From assembly GCA_029866205.1 (NCBI GenBank), contig JARWZT010000017.1:62001-126000 (forward strand): a stretch of DNA of 64,000 bases. Direction: 5' to 3'. The position numbers and the translations under genes were made by a program. Source of the DNA: Rhodoferax sp. (GTDB lineage: Bacteria; Pseudomonadota; Gammaproteobacteria; Burkholderiales; Burkholderiaceae_C). The notes under the pieces were generated by a model that saw only the letters and a program-made list of their open reading frames with translations, was not told the DNA's origin and made no database searches. The first letter of the stretch is position 1. The number at the start of each line of letters is the position of its first letter. Shown here in pieces: positions 40,010 through 49,060 of this stretch.

Positions 40010-40067
40010 ACGGCGAAAGGTCTGTTGGGTTCATCGGCCCCGCAGGAAACGGTTGCCGACACGCTTG

Positions 40068-41177
<1,110 letters not shown>

Positions 41178-41183
41178 CTATAA

Positions 41184-41218
41184 ATAAAAAACCCCGCGCT
41201 GGTTCGGCGCAGGGTTTT
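41184..41218 (-). terminator. Terminator behind rpmA
   Basis: On the minus strand AAAACCCTGCGC, loop, GCGCGGGGTTTT with one mismatch, then a run of T (41187-41218). It ends the rplU-rpmA message before obgE. Confidence 0.75.
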
Positions 41219-41237
41219 GCGGGAGCCGCGCTGCAGT

Positions 41238-41498
41238 TTACGCCGCAGCGGTCACGCTCACCGTTTGCTTGTTCAATGCGCCCTTGGTGGCGAACGACAC
41301 GTGGCCGTCGACCAAAGCGAACAAGGTGTGGTCTTTGCCAATGCCGACATTGGTTCCGGGGTGGAACTTGGTGCCGCGCTGGCGAACGATGATTGCGCCG
41401 GCTGTGATCAACTCACCGCCAAACGACTTCACACCGAGCATTTTGGGCTTGGAATCGCGCCCGTTTCGCGTAGAGCCGCCGCCTTTTTTCTGTGCCAT
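41238..41498 (-). CDS. rpmA: 50S ribosomal protein L27
   Basis: bL27, whose N-terminus reaches the peptidyl-transferase centre. The 86-residue protein begins [20 protein letters not shown] and has [26 protein letters not shown], as in the family. It starts 12 bases after the rplU stop and is cotranscribed with it; a terminator follows directly. Confidence 0.98.
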   Translation of the reverse strand: MAQKKGGGSTRNGRDSKPKMLGVKSFGGELITAGAIIVRQRGTKFHPGTNVGIGKDHTLFALVDGHVSFATKGALNKQTVSVTAAA

Positions 41499-41510
41499 GA
41501 CCTGTGTCCT

Positions 41511-41822
41511 TTAAGCGACAATCGCGCCGATTTGCAGTTCGGTGAACTGCTGACGGTGCCCTTGGCGTTTTTGGTAATGCTTGCGACGGCGCATTTTGAA
41601 AATGCGCACTTTGTCGTGCTTGCCGTGTGACAAGACCGTCACTGTAACTGTTGCACCGGACACCAAGGGTGTGCCAACTTTCAGTTCTGCGCCGTTTCCG
41701 ACCGCCAAAACTTCGTTGAACACAATCTCTTGGCCTACATCCGCAGCAATCTGTTCTACTTTAATTTTTTCGCCAGCCGCAACCCGATATTGCTTGCCGC
41801 CGGTTTTTATGACCGCGTACAT
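41511..41822 (-). CDS. rplU: 50S ribosomal protein L21
   Basis: bL21 of the large subunit, 103 residues, beginning [20 protein letters not shown] and including [29 protein letters not shown] in sections typical of the family ([17 protein letters not shown] near residue 75). ATG at 41822 is correct by family; the frame is open further upstream without coding character. It is divergent from ispB across a 142-base region with promoters in both directions. Confidence 0.98.
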   Translation of the reverse strand: MYAVIKTGGKQYRVAAGEKIKVEQIAADVGQEIVFNEVLAVGNGAELKVGTPLVSGATVTVTVLSHGKHDKVRIFKMRRRKHYQKRQGHRQQFTELQIGAIVA

Positions 41823-41873
41823 AATGACCTCTTCGATTTTCAATCCTGCGAACGAATTTCCGCAGAGCCCGCG

Positions 41874-41882
41874 AGTATAGCA
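41874..41882 (-). promoter_or_regulatory. Candidate extended -10 promoter for rplU-rpmA
   Basis: On the minus strand TGCTATACT, an extended -10 (TG-n-TATACT), about 52 bases before the rplU start. The -35 region is weak. Confidence 0.45.
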
Positions 41883-41922
41883 GCCATCAGCGTGGGAGCG
41901 ATTGGGCCACTCCGGCGGCGCA

Positions 41923-41950
41923 TTCAAACCGGGGCGCTGCTCCCTATAAT
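41923..41950 (+). promoter_or_regulatory. Candidate sigma70 promoter for ispB
   Basis: TTCAAA (41923-41928), 16-base spacer, TATAAT (41945-41950). The ATG at 41965 is only 14 bases past the -10, so the leader would be very short. Confidence 0.5.
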
Positions 41951-41964
41951 CCGCCAAAGGCCGG

Positions 41965-42960
41965 ATGCGAATGGAACTGCAGAAAAACACCCCAACACTC
42001 CCCAACGGAACCGCTTTCGTCGAACACGAACTCAGCGCGGTGGACGCCGTCATCAAGGAGCGGCTGTCGTCTGGCGTGCCATTGGTGGGCGATGTTGCGC
42101 AGCACATTATTGCGGCGGGAGGCAAGCGGCTTCGCCCCACGCTTTTGCTTTTGTGCTGCGGCGCGCTGGGATTTGAAGGCCCGCAACGCCTGAGCATGGC
42201 CGCCGTGGTGGAGTTCATCCACACCGCTACGCTGCTGCACGACGACGTGGTGGACGAATCCACCCTGCGCCGTGGCCTGCCGACGGCCAACGCCAAGTTT
42301 GGCAATCCGGCCAGCGTCTTGATCGGCGACTTTTTGTATTCGCGTGCATTTCAGATGATGGTTGAAGTGCAAGACATGCGCATCATGAAAGTGCTGGCAG
42401 ATGCCACGAATGTGATCGCCGAAGGCGAAGTCATGCAGCTCATGAACATGCACAACGCCGACCTGAGCGAGGAAGGCTATTTGCAGGTGATCCGCTCCAA
42501 AACCTCGAAGCTCTTTGAAGCCAGCGCACAGGTGGGCGCCATCTTGTCCGGGGCATCCCCGGTAATGGAAACGGCTTGCGCCGAGTTCGGCCAAGCGCTG
42601 GGCACTGCGTTTCAGGTCATCGACGACGTGCTGGATTACACCGGCGATGCCAGCGTGATGGGGAAAAATCTGGGGGACGACTTGCGCGAAGGCAAAGCCA
42701 CCCTGCCGCTGATTTTGGCGATGCAGCACGGAACGCCAGAGGAAAGCCAAACGGTGCGACGCGCCATTGAAAAAGGCGACACCAGCATGCTGGACACGGT
42801 CGCCCGAATTGTGCGGCGCAGCGGTGGGCTGGAACGTGCCATGCAATCGGCTACACGGGAAATCGAGCGTGCACTGCGGCACGCGACACTGCTGCCGCCG
42901 GGTGCACACACTGACGCACTGGTGCAGCTGGCCACGGGATCTTTGGCGCGCAGCAAATAA
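41965..42960 (+). CDS. ispB: Octaprenyl diphosphate synthase
   Basis: Trans-prenyltransferase that builds the long isoprenoid side chain of ubiquinone. The 331-residue protein has [12 protein letters not shown], the first Asp-rich motif [10 protein letters not shown] (about 91-100) and the second [13 protein letters not shown]. Chain length (C40 or other) is inferred from the genomic context and class. It supplies the tail for the ubiE/ubiB/ubiJ pathway coded earlier in the window. The ATG at 41971 is an alternative start. Confidence 0.95.
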   Translation: MRMELQKNTPTLPNGTAFVEHELSAVDAVIKERLSSGVPLVGDVAQHIIAAGGKRLRPTLLLLCCGALGFEGPQRLSMAAVVEFIHTATLLHDDVVDESTLRRGLPTANAKFGNPASVLIGDFLYSRAFQMMVEVQDMRIMKVLADATNVIAEGEVMQLMNMHNADLSEEGYLQVIRSKTSKLFEASAQVGAILSGASPVMETACAEFGQALGTAFQVIDDVLDYTGDASVMGKNLGDDLREGKATLPLILAMQHGTPEESQTVRRAIEKGDTSMLDTVARIVRRSGGLERAMQSATREIERALRHATLLPPGAHTDALVQLATGSLARSK

Positions 42961-43120
42961 AGGGCGCCGGCGTTGAACCGGCAGCTTGAATACTGGACAC
43001 CGCCGTAAACCCTGCCCGTGCGGGCTCTTGCACACGATCAGACCATCCCGATGAATGGGCGATGGGAGATTCGCTAACAAACGCGCGCGCAAGACTCCTG
43101 CGCATGCTTCTTGCTTAGAT

Positions 43121-43139
43121 ATTTCATTCCATTTGAAAT
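43121..43139. promoter_or_regulatory. Inverted repeat upstream of the ParA-like gene
   Basis: ATTTCA (43121-43126) and TGAAAT (43134-43139) form a 6-bp palindrome with a 7-base spacer in an AT-rich stretch 31 bases before the ATG. It could be an operator, possibly autoregulatory; this is conjecture. Confidence 0.35.
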
Positions 43140-43169
43140 AGTTTTTCTCTCCAACTACCACTTCACAAA

Positions 43170-43871
43170 ATGAGCTCACTAAACTTCATCGGCGGCGAAA
43201 AAGGCGGAGTCGGAAAATCGGTTGTCGCACGCGTATTGGCCCAATACTTCATCGACAACCAACATCCGTTTACTGGCTTCGACACCGACCGATCACACAC
43301 CACCTTCACGCGCTTCTACCAAAGCTACGCCTCCCCTGTCATCGTGGACAGCTTTGAGAGCCTGGATGCCATAGCCCAAGCCCTGGACGATGCACCAGTA
43401 GACGGCAAGCCACACATCATTGTGGACCTGGCCGCGCAAACTGCAGCACCGTTGGCACAGTGGATTCAGGAATCGGACCTGTTCGCGGTGATGGCCGACA
43501 TGGGCGTGCGCGTCAACTTTTGGCACGTGGCGGATGCTGGCAAAGATTCCGTCGACTTGTTGGACCGCCTGATTGAAACGTATGGTGCCGGACCAAATTA
43601 CGTGATCGTAAAAAATAGGGGCCGCGGTACGGATTTTTCTCAGCTTGAGGGATCAACCGCCCTGAAAAAAGCGCTCGACATTGGTGCGCAGGTGGTGAGC
43701 CTCGGCCCATTGCAGGAAAGCAGCATGCGCAAGATCGACCGCAAAGACGCCAGCTTCTGGGCCGCCGTCAATCAGACTTCAGGCCCCGACTCCCTGGGCT
43801 TACTCGAGCGCCAGCGAGCAAAGCACTGGCTCCATAAAACCTACGAGACCCTGCGCTCATTGCCACTCTGA
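43170..43871 (+). CDS. Orphan ParA/MinD-like P-loop ATPase
   Basis: A 233-residue protein with a deviant Walker A, GGEKGGVGKS (residues 8-17, with the signature Lys11), GFDTDRSHTTFTRFY and HIIVDLAAQTAAPL as Walker B region. This is the ParA/MinD superfamily; the GFDTD segment recalls TraL-like ATPases from conjugative plasmids. There is no ParB partner or centromere-like repeat nearby, so it is not an ordinary partition operon. The C-terminus reads KTYETLRSLPL. A decayed copy of this 3' end lies at 45367-45451. Role unknown; plasmid or mobile origin is possible. Confidence 0.85.
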   Translation: MSSLNFIGGEKGGVGKSVVARVLAQYFIDNQHPFTGFDTDRSHTTFTRFYQSYASPVIVDSFESLDAIAQALDDAPVDGKPHIIVDLAAQTAAPLAQWIQESDLFAVMADMGVRVNFWHVADAGKDSVDLLDRLIETYGAGPNYVIVKNRGRGTDFSQLEGSTALKKALDIGAQVVSLGPLQESSMRKIDRKDASFWAAVNQTSGPDSLGLLERQRAKHWLHKTYETLRSLPL

Positions 43872-44234
43872 CCCAAGCGATTATTGACGCCCGGCAGTCT
43901 GCGGTTTCAAAAATACGGCACGAACCGCCCCGAGGCGATTCAGCTTTAACCACGGGCCACCGAAACGTCTGACCCGGCGACATCCAAGGCAGCCAAGACA
44001 GCCAAGTCAGCGCAACAGCGCTTGCTTACAACCAAGATTCCGCACGGGTCAAGCCAACCGCTCGTCAAGCTTTGGTGATCGGCGGCGGGCCTGAACCACC
44101 TTATCGCCGCTTAAGCTCATCAACGCTCACTACCGACAGGCCTTACCCAACCCACTCCTCCGCCGCTGCCCAATGGCGCATAACTGTCGGGTAATTCAAC
44201 ATGAGGGGCATATGCGCCCCCATGCTGAAACGCT
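43872..44234. other. Noncoding stretch
   Basis: 363 bases between the ParA-like gene and the FAS1 gene without a plausible coding region. The only structure seen is an inverted repeat near 44199-44224 (ATGAGGGGC / GCGCCCCCAT) just after the FAS1 stop, terminator-like on the minus strand but with a weak T-run. Confidence 0.6.
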
Positions 44235-45188
44235 TTAATTTGGAATCATCACCTTGCCGATCACGTGAATAACACCATTACTGGCGCGTACGTCGGTTGC
44301 CAGAATATTCGCTGGAGACGCTGTGGTGTCGGTGATGGTTAGGTTGCTGTTTATGGTGATGGTTTGTGCTGCCACCGTGGCACCACCTAGCGTCAAAGTG
44401 TCAAGGGTTGGTACGGGCGTGCCAAACGGAATCGCGGTGGACAGTACTTGCCCAGACAGTACGTGGTACGTCAGAACCGACCGCAGCTGCGCCGTACTAA
44501 GCCCTGAAGGCGCTGCTGTAAAAGCGTCGTTGATGGGAGCAAATACAGTGAACGGCCCTGTGCCAGTGAGCGTTGATACGAGATCGGTTGCAACCACCGC
44601 ACTAACCAAAGAGCTGAATGCACCGGGGTTCGCCTGAGCCATCTGGACCAAATTAAGTACGCCTGGTGGTATGAGTACTTTGTCCACGACGTGAATAACA
44701 CCGTTGTTTGCCCGCACATCGGCATTGGTCACATTGGAAGTGGCCAGCACCGAGTCGGTAATTGAGACGCCACTGCTGGTGTTGAGCGCAAACGTGGTGG
44801 GTGATCCTTCGAAGCTGTAGGCTGTCGATTGGGTAGCAGCACCGGCTTTCAGATCAGCCGCGTACCGGGTGCCCGGTACGACGTGATAGGTAAGTATCTT
44901 GGTCAGATCAGCCGCAGAAAGCGCAGCCACCATCGCACCCGCATCGGAGAATCCAAGTTGATTGGCAAGTGCGCCAAATGCAGCGTCAGTCGGCGCAAAG
45001 ACCGTTAGATTGGCATCGGGGTCGGTCAAAGTCGTGGTCAGGCCAGCTTTATCAACCGCTGCACCCAAAGCCGAAAATCCGTTTGCCTGCGCTACCTCCG
45101 CGGGATTGCCATGGTTTGTGCCACCACCACACGCCGCTAAAAAGCCTGCAAGGCTCAGCGTGCTAATCCACTTGAGCAAAGTTTTCAT
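44235..45188 (-). CDS. Lipoprotein with two fasciclin (FAS1) domains
   Basis: A 317-residue exported lipoprotein. The signal ends in the lipobox LAAC with Cys20, followed by GGG. Two FAS1 domains follow (about residues 33-175 and 178-317), each with the H1 motif (LTVFAPTDAAFGAL; FTVFAPINDAFTAA) and the H2 YH motif (LTYHVVPG; LTYHVLSG), and each ending in NGVIHVVDKVLIPP or NGVIHVIGKVMIPN. FAS1 domains mediate adhesion or matrix contacts. Asp after LIPP suggests an outer-membrane fate is possible but not certain. GGAGAA before the ATG at 45188 is a good ribosome-binding site. Confidence 0.93.
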   Translation of the reverse strand: MKTLLKWISTLSLAGFLAACGGGTNHGNPAEVAQANGFSALGAAVDKAGLTTTLTDPDANLTVFAPTDAAFGALANQLGFSDAGAMVAALSAADLTKILTYHVVPGTRYAADLKAGAATQSTAYSFEGSPTTFALNTSSGVSITDSVLATSNVTNADVRANNGVIHVVDKVLIPPGVLNLVQMAQANPGAFSSLVSAVVATDLVSTLTGTGPFTVFAPINDAFTAAPSGLSTAQLRSVLTYHVLSGQVLSTAIPFGTPVPTLDTLTLGGATVAAQTITINSNLTITDTTASPANILATDVRASNGVIHVIGKVMIPN

Positions 45189-45366
45189 CAGTGATTCTCC
45201 AGATTGTGTTCGCGTCAGACAGGGATATGCCCAACCCAACGCACTCTAGAGGCAGTTTTCCGTACAGTGATGGCAGTAACAGCCCTTGTGTGAGCTACAT
45301 CAGCAGGTTTGGCGCTTGATGAATCAGTGATGAGGTAAATCATCCGACCTGGCGCAGAAAATTTCA
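45189..45366. other. Noncoding upstream region of the FAS1 gene
   Basis: No coding region is seen. It should hold the promoter of the FAS1 lipoprotein on the minus strand, but no convincing -35/-10 pair could be picked out. It merges into the decayed gene fragment at 45367. Confidence 0.5.
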
Positions 45367-45451
45367 CCGACCCTGGGGTTTACTGAAGCGCCATCGGCCC
45401 AAGTATTGGCGCAATAAAACCTATGAAACGCCGCGCACATCGCCACTCCAA
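45367..45451 (+). pseudogene. Decayed duplicate of the ParA-like gene 3' end
   Basis: Aligns base by base with the last ~85 bases of the ATPase gene at 43787-43871, with a 2-base gap near the start. In frame it reads GLLKRHRPKYWRNKTYETPR against GLLERQRAKHWLHKTYETLR in the intact gene. The stop TGA has become CAA. No upstream coding part remains, so it is a remnant of a second copy or of a tandem duplication now split by the FAS1 gene. Confidence 0.78.
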
Positions 45452-45507
45452 ACCCGGCGTATTTTCGGGTTCGGAGGGTGGATGCGCCCAAAAAAGGCCT
45501 GCGCGAT

Positions 45508-45516
45508 TGGTAGAAT
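45508..45516 (+). promoter_or_regulatory. Candidate extended -10 for tRNA-Pro
   Basis: TGGTAGAAT, an extended -10, lies 48 bases before the tRNA. The -35 region is poor. Confidence 0.35.
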
Positions 45517-45563
45517 TTCGGACCAGAACAGCAAGTCGCTAACAGCCGCTTGCTCGCACACCG

Positions 45564-45640
45564 CGGGGTGTAGCTTAGTCAGGTAAAGCGCTACGTTCGG
45601 GACGTAGAGACCGGAGGTTCGAATCCTCTCACCCCGACCA
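45564..45640 (+). tRNA. tRNA-Pro (CGG anticodon)
   Basis: A 77-base cloverleaf. Acceptor arms CGGGGTG and CACCCCG pair; the anticodon stem CTACG/CGTAG closes the loop TTCGGGA with anticodon CGG at 45598-45600; the T arm is GGAGGTTCGAATCCTC; CCA is encoded. It reads CCG codons, which are frequent in this GC-rich genome. Small flanks and the adjoining convergent nucleotidyltransferase gene show no integration-site duplication. Confidence 0.97.
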
Positions 45641-45657
45641 GTCTCCCATTCGGTGCG

Positions 45658-46761
45658 CTATGCCCGCGCGTCGCCCCAACGCAGTTGGGTATGGTCATCG
45701 CCCCGGTACATGGTTTCACCGTGGCGGTCCACGCAGTAGTGACGCGAGACGATCATCTCAACAAAGTTCATGTCGGCAGCGATGCGGGTGTATTCAAACA
45801 AGATACTGCGGGTGATGCGTGCACCCGACCGGATGACGCTGCCGTTGCCTATCCAGGCTGGGCCGGTGATGGTGGCACCAGCCTCCACGCGGCAGCTTGA
45901 TCCAATGTAGACCGGTCCTTCGATCTTGACTCGGTCCCAGTCAATCGCAGTGTTTAAACCCACCCAAACGCCAGGGCGTACTTGCTTGCCGGGCATCTTC
46001 ATTTCAGGTACTTCGCCCTTGAGCACGCGCTGAAGCACCGACCAATAGTCACTCACCCGGCCAATATCAATCCAATGGAAGGGGCGGTTCTGCACAAAAA
46101 AGGGCAGGTTTTGAGCGACGAGTTGCGGGAACAGCTCTGCACCAATGTCGTAAACCCGACCGGGAGGCACCAGATCAAGCACCGCAGGCTCAAAAATATA
46201 GACGCCAGTGCTGGCCAGCGTGGACTTGGCTTCCTGGGGGGACGGCTTCTCCTGGAATGATTCAATTCGCCCGTCCGCGCTGGCCAAGACCACGCCATAA
46301 GAGCTGACCTCTTCCCTTGGAACGTCCAGTGCCACCAGGCTTGCCACGGCACCCTTGGCATGGTGCTCCGCGATTGCGGCCGTTATGTCCAGATCAATCA
46401 GTGCATCGCCACACAGTACCAAAGTGGTTTGATCGAAAAATCCGCTGAAATCCTGGATGCGGCGCATGCCTCCGGCCGAGCCCATCGGCCGAGGGACAAC
46501 ATCACCATGGTCCCGCACGCCTTCGTAGGAGTATCCAATTTCAACACCCCAGCGACTTCCATCACCAAAGTATTCTTCGATTTTTTGGTGGTGGTAGGCG
46601 ACATTGACCATGATCTCGGTAATGCCGTGACGCGCAAGATGCTCAATCAGGTATTCCATGACCGGCTTGCCCAAAATGGGAACCATGGGCTTGGGAAGAT
46701 CACGGGTGAGCGGTCGCACACGGGTACCCTGCCCTGCCGCCAGAATCATGCCTTTTGCCAT
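45658..46761 (-). CDS. Sugar-phosphate nucleotidyltransferase (GDP-mannose pyrophosphorylase-like)
   Basis: A 367-residue enzyme with an N-terminal nucleotidyltransferase domain (MILAAGQGTRVRPLTRDLPK, LVLCGDALIDLD, ESFQEKPSPQEAKS, STGVYIFEP) and a C-terminal left-handed beta-helix (from about 265, GVWVGLNTAI, VYIGSSCRVEAGATI, AWIGNGSVI). It activates a sugar 1-phosphate with an NTP, probably mannose or glucose; the base and sugar cannot be read reliably. It may feed polysaccharide or glycan synthesis. It is convergent with tRNA-Pro and follows secG by 109 bases. Confidence 0.88.
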   Translation of the reverse strand: MAKGMILAAGQGTRVRPLTRDLPKPMVPILGKPVMEYLIEHLARHGITEIMVNVAYHHQKIEEYFGDGSRWGVEIGYSYEGVRDHGDVVPRPMGSAGGMRRIQDFSGFFDQTTLVLCGDALIDLDITAAIAEHHAKGAVASLVALDVPREEVSSYGVVLASADGRIESFQEKPSPQEAKSTLASTGVYIFEPAVLDLVPPGRVYDIGAELFPQLVAQNLPFFVQNRPFHWIDIGRVSDYWSVLQRVLKGEVPEMKMPGKQVRPGVWVGLNTAIDWDRVKIEGPVYIGSSCRVEAGATITGPAWIGNGSVIRSGARITRSILFEYTRIAADMNFVEMIVSRHYCVDRHGETMYRGDDHTQLRWGDARA

Positions 46762-46870
46762 TGCTATCTCCGCCTGGAAAGTTGCGCTGTCGATCGCAAC
46801 TTGTGGTGTCGCACGACCCGTCTGACTGGCAATTTACCAGACCAGTATGACTGGCCTGTGAGAATCGGGG

Positions 46871-47221
46871 TCAGTTGGCAGGAATCTGCGCAGCGCCCGA
46901 TGCGGGTGCCGCAGGTGCGCTTGCCGTCGCCGCGGGGGCCACTGCAGCAGCGCCTTCCAGCACACTGCCTGAGCCGCCAGTGCGCAAATTACCAAAATAC
47001 GCCAGCGCCAAAGTGCAAACGAAGAACACGGTGGCCAACATGGCCGTGGTGCGCGATAGAAAATTGGCACTGCCGCTGGCACCAAACAGGCTGCCCGAGC
47101 CGCCGCTGCCAAAGGCCGCGCCCATGTCGGCGCCCTTGCCGTGTTGTACCAAGATCAGGCCAATCATGGCAATCGCCGAAATCATCTGGACCGTCAAAAT
47201 AATCGTAACCACGTAGCTCAT
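46871..47221 (-). CDS. secG: Protein translocase subunit SecG
   Basis: Small inner-membrane subunit of the SecYEG channel. The 116-residue protein has two membrane segments (about 3-24, VVTIILTVQMISAIAMIGLI, and 53-73) around the conserved VQHGKGADMGAAFGSGGSGSLFG loop, read in parts as LVQHGKGADMGAAFG and SGSLFGASG. An Ala/Pro-rich tail follows. It lies downstream of tpiA with 36 bases between, the usual tpiA-secG pair; nuoA, which often follows secG in this group, is not here. Confidence 0.95.
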   Translation of the reverse strand: MSYVVTIILTVQMISAIAMIGLILVQHGKGADMGAAFGSGGSGSLFGASGSANFLSRTTAMLATVFFVCTLALAYFGNLRTGGSGSVLEGAAAVAPAATASAPAAPASGAAQIPAN

Positions 47222-47257
47222 CTGTTCACTCCTAAATTCAAAAACCGGCGGCGCGTC

Positions 47258-47998
47258 TTACTGGGCCACCGCAACTATGGACAAAAAGGCCGCTGCCTGC
47301 AGCGCAGCACCGCCAATCAGGCCGCCGTCAATATCTGGCTGGGCCAGCAAGGCTTGCGCGTTGCTGGCGTTCATGCTGCCGCCATACAGAATGCGCACCC
47401 GGTCGGCGTGCTGGCTAGCGGCTTGCAACTGTGCGCGCAATACGTGGTGGACATGCTGCGCCTGCTCGGGGCTGGCGGTCTTGCCTGTGCCAATCGCCCA
47501 CACGGGCTCGTAGGCCAGCACGATTTCGCTGATGCAATGGCCGTTGGTATGCACGACTGCGGCGAGTTGGCGTTTGACGACTTCTTCCGTCTGTCCCGCC
47601 TCGCGCTGCGCCAATGTCTCGCCCACGCACACGATAGGGGTCATTCCTGCGGCTAAGGCGCGCTGCGCCTTGAGTGCCACCGTGGCGTCGCTTTCTTGGT
47701 GGTATTGGCGGCGTTCCGAATGGCCAACGATACAGTAGCGCACACCAAACTCCTTGAGCATGGCAGCCGACACCTCACCAGTAAAAGCGCCACTTTCTTG
47801 GGCTGACAGGTCTTGCGCCCCCAGGTCCAGCCTACTTCCCTTCAACAAAGCCTGTAACTGCGGCAAGTAGGGCGCCGGCGCACAGACGGCCACATCACAC
47901 GTCCAAGGGTGAGGGTCTTGCAAAATCGCACCAACCAAGGCCGCGTTGGCGTCGAGCGAGCCGTTCATTTTCCAGTTGCCTGCGATCAACTTCTTCAT
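47258..47998 (-). CDS. tpiA: Triosephosphate isomerase
   Basis: Interconverts dihydroxyacetone phosphate and glyceraldehyde 3-phosphate. The 246-residue protein has the catalytic Lys in GNWKMNGS, the catalytic His in IVGHSERR, the catalytic Glu in [10 protein letters not shown] with the flexible loop, and GGSMNASNA near the end. ATG at 47998 overlaps the stop of the upstream quinone oxidoreductase gene (ATGA), so the two are translated together. Confidence 0.97.
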   Translation of the reverse strand: MKKLIAGNWKMNGSLDANAALVGAILQDPHPWTCDVAVCAPAPYLPQLQALLKGSRLDLGAQDLSAQESGAFTGEVSAAMLKEFGVRYCIVGHSERRQYHQESDATVALKAQRALAAGMTPIVCVGETLAQREAGQTEEVVKRQLAAVVHTNGHCISEIVLAYEPVWAIGTGKTASPEQAQHVHHVLRAQLQAASQHADRVRILYGGSMNASNAQALLAQPDIDGGLIGGAALQAAAFLSIVAVAQ

Positions 47999-48990
47999 GG
48001 TGTGGTCCAGTCCAGAACGATTTTTCCCACGTGGTCGCTGGCTTCCATCATGGCGTGCGCCTGTGCCGCGTTACCGGCCGCAAACACCGCATGCACGACC
48101 GGCTTGATACGGCCACTGGCGAGTAGCGGCCACACATTGCGCTGCAGTGCCCGAGCAATCGCCGCCTTGAAAGCCACAGGGCGCACGCGCAGGGTCGAAC
48201 CAGTCACCGTCAGACGCTTACGCATCACCAATCCGGCGTTCACCTCGGCCTGCAAACCACCCTGCACCGCGATGATGACCAAGCGGCCGTCTTCGGCCAG
48301 GCAATTGATTTCTTTGGCTACATAAGCCCCGGCCACCATGTCCAGCACCACGTCCACGCCACGGCCTTGGGTCAGGCGCAGCGCCTCAACCTCAAAGTCT
48401 TGTGTCTTGTAGTTGATGGCATGGTTGGCACCCAGCGCCAGGCAGGCGGCGCATTTGTCGTCGCTACCGGCGGTGACGATCACGGTCGCGCCCATGGCTT
48501 TGGCCATTTGAAGGGCCGTCACGCCGATACCGCTGGAGCCGCCTTGAATCAGCAAGGTCTCGCCCGATTGCAGGCGCCCGCGGTCATACACATTGCTCCA
48601 GACGGTGAAATAGGTCTCTGGCAGGCCAGCGGCCTCCAGATCGGTCAAACCGTGGGGAATGGGCAAACACTGCGCGGCAGGTGCCACGCAAAGTTCGGCA
48701 TAGCCACCGCCCGTCACCAAGGCGCATACGCGGTCGCCCACTTTGAGCTGTACCGCCGCCATGGCCTGGGCGTCGCCCGAGACGATGACGCCCGCCACTT
48801 CGAGCCCCGGAATATCCGACGCACCGGGAGGCGCGGGGTAATTCCCCAGGCGCTGCAGCACGTCGGGCCGGTTGATGCCGCTGGCGTTGACCTGAATCAG
48901 CACCTCGCCCGCGCCGGGCACGGGCGCTGGCCGTTCGGCCAGACGCAGTACCTCGGGCGCGCCGAAGGAGGAGATTTCAATGGCTTTCAT
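47995..48990 (-). CDS. NAD(P)H-quinone oxidoreductase, zinc-type alcohol dehydrogenase superfamily
   Basis: A 331-residue MDR protein close to the PIG3/Qor group: [46 protein letters not shown], the NADPH-binding [20 protein letters not shown] and [22 protein letters not shown]. It lacks the zinc-ligand pattern of true alcohol dehydrogenases. It would reduce quinones or similar electrophiles with NADPH. The order rpsO-pnp-qor-tpiA-secG is common in Burkholderiales. Confidence 0.92.
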   Translation of the reverse strand: MKAIEISSFGAPEVLRLAERPAPVPGAGEVLIQVNASGINRPDVLQRLGNYPAPPGASDIPGLEVAGVIVSGDAQAMAAVQLKVGDRVCALVTGGGYAELCVAPAAQCLPIPHGLTDLEAAGLPETYFTVWSNVYDRGRLQSGETLLIQGGSSGIGVTALQMAKAMGATVIVTAGSDDKCAACLALGANHAINYKTQDFEVEALRLTQGRGVDVVLDMVAGAYVAKEINCLAEDGRLVIIAVQGGLQAEVNAGLVMRKRLTVTGSTLRVRPVAFKAAIARALQRNVWPLLASGRIKPVVHAVFAAGNAAQAHAMMEASDHVGKIVLDWTTP

Positions 48991-49003
48991 AGTCTTGCAA
49001 GTC

Positions 49004-49041
49004 AAAACGCACGCTCTTGCATTGCGCCAGCGTGCGTCTTT
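49004..49041 (-). terminator. Terminator behind pnp
   Basis: Perfect 9-bp stem ACGCACGCT (49007-49015) / AGCGTGCGT (49029-49037), followed on the minus strand by TTTTG. It separates pnp from the quinone oxidoreductase gene. Confidence 0.7.
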
Positions 49042-49060
49042 TCCCCGTGGCTCGCGTTAT

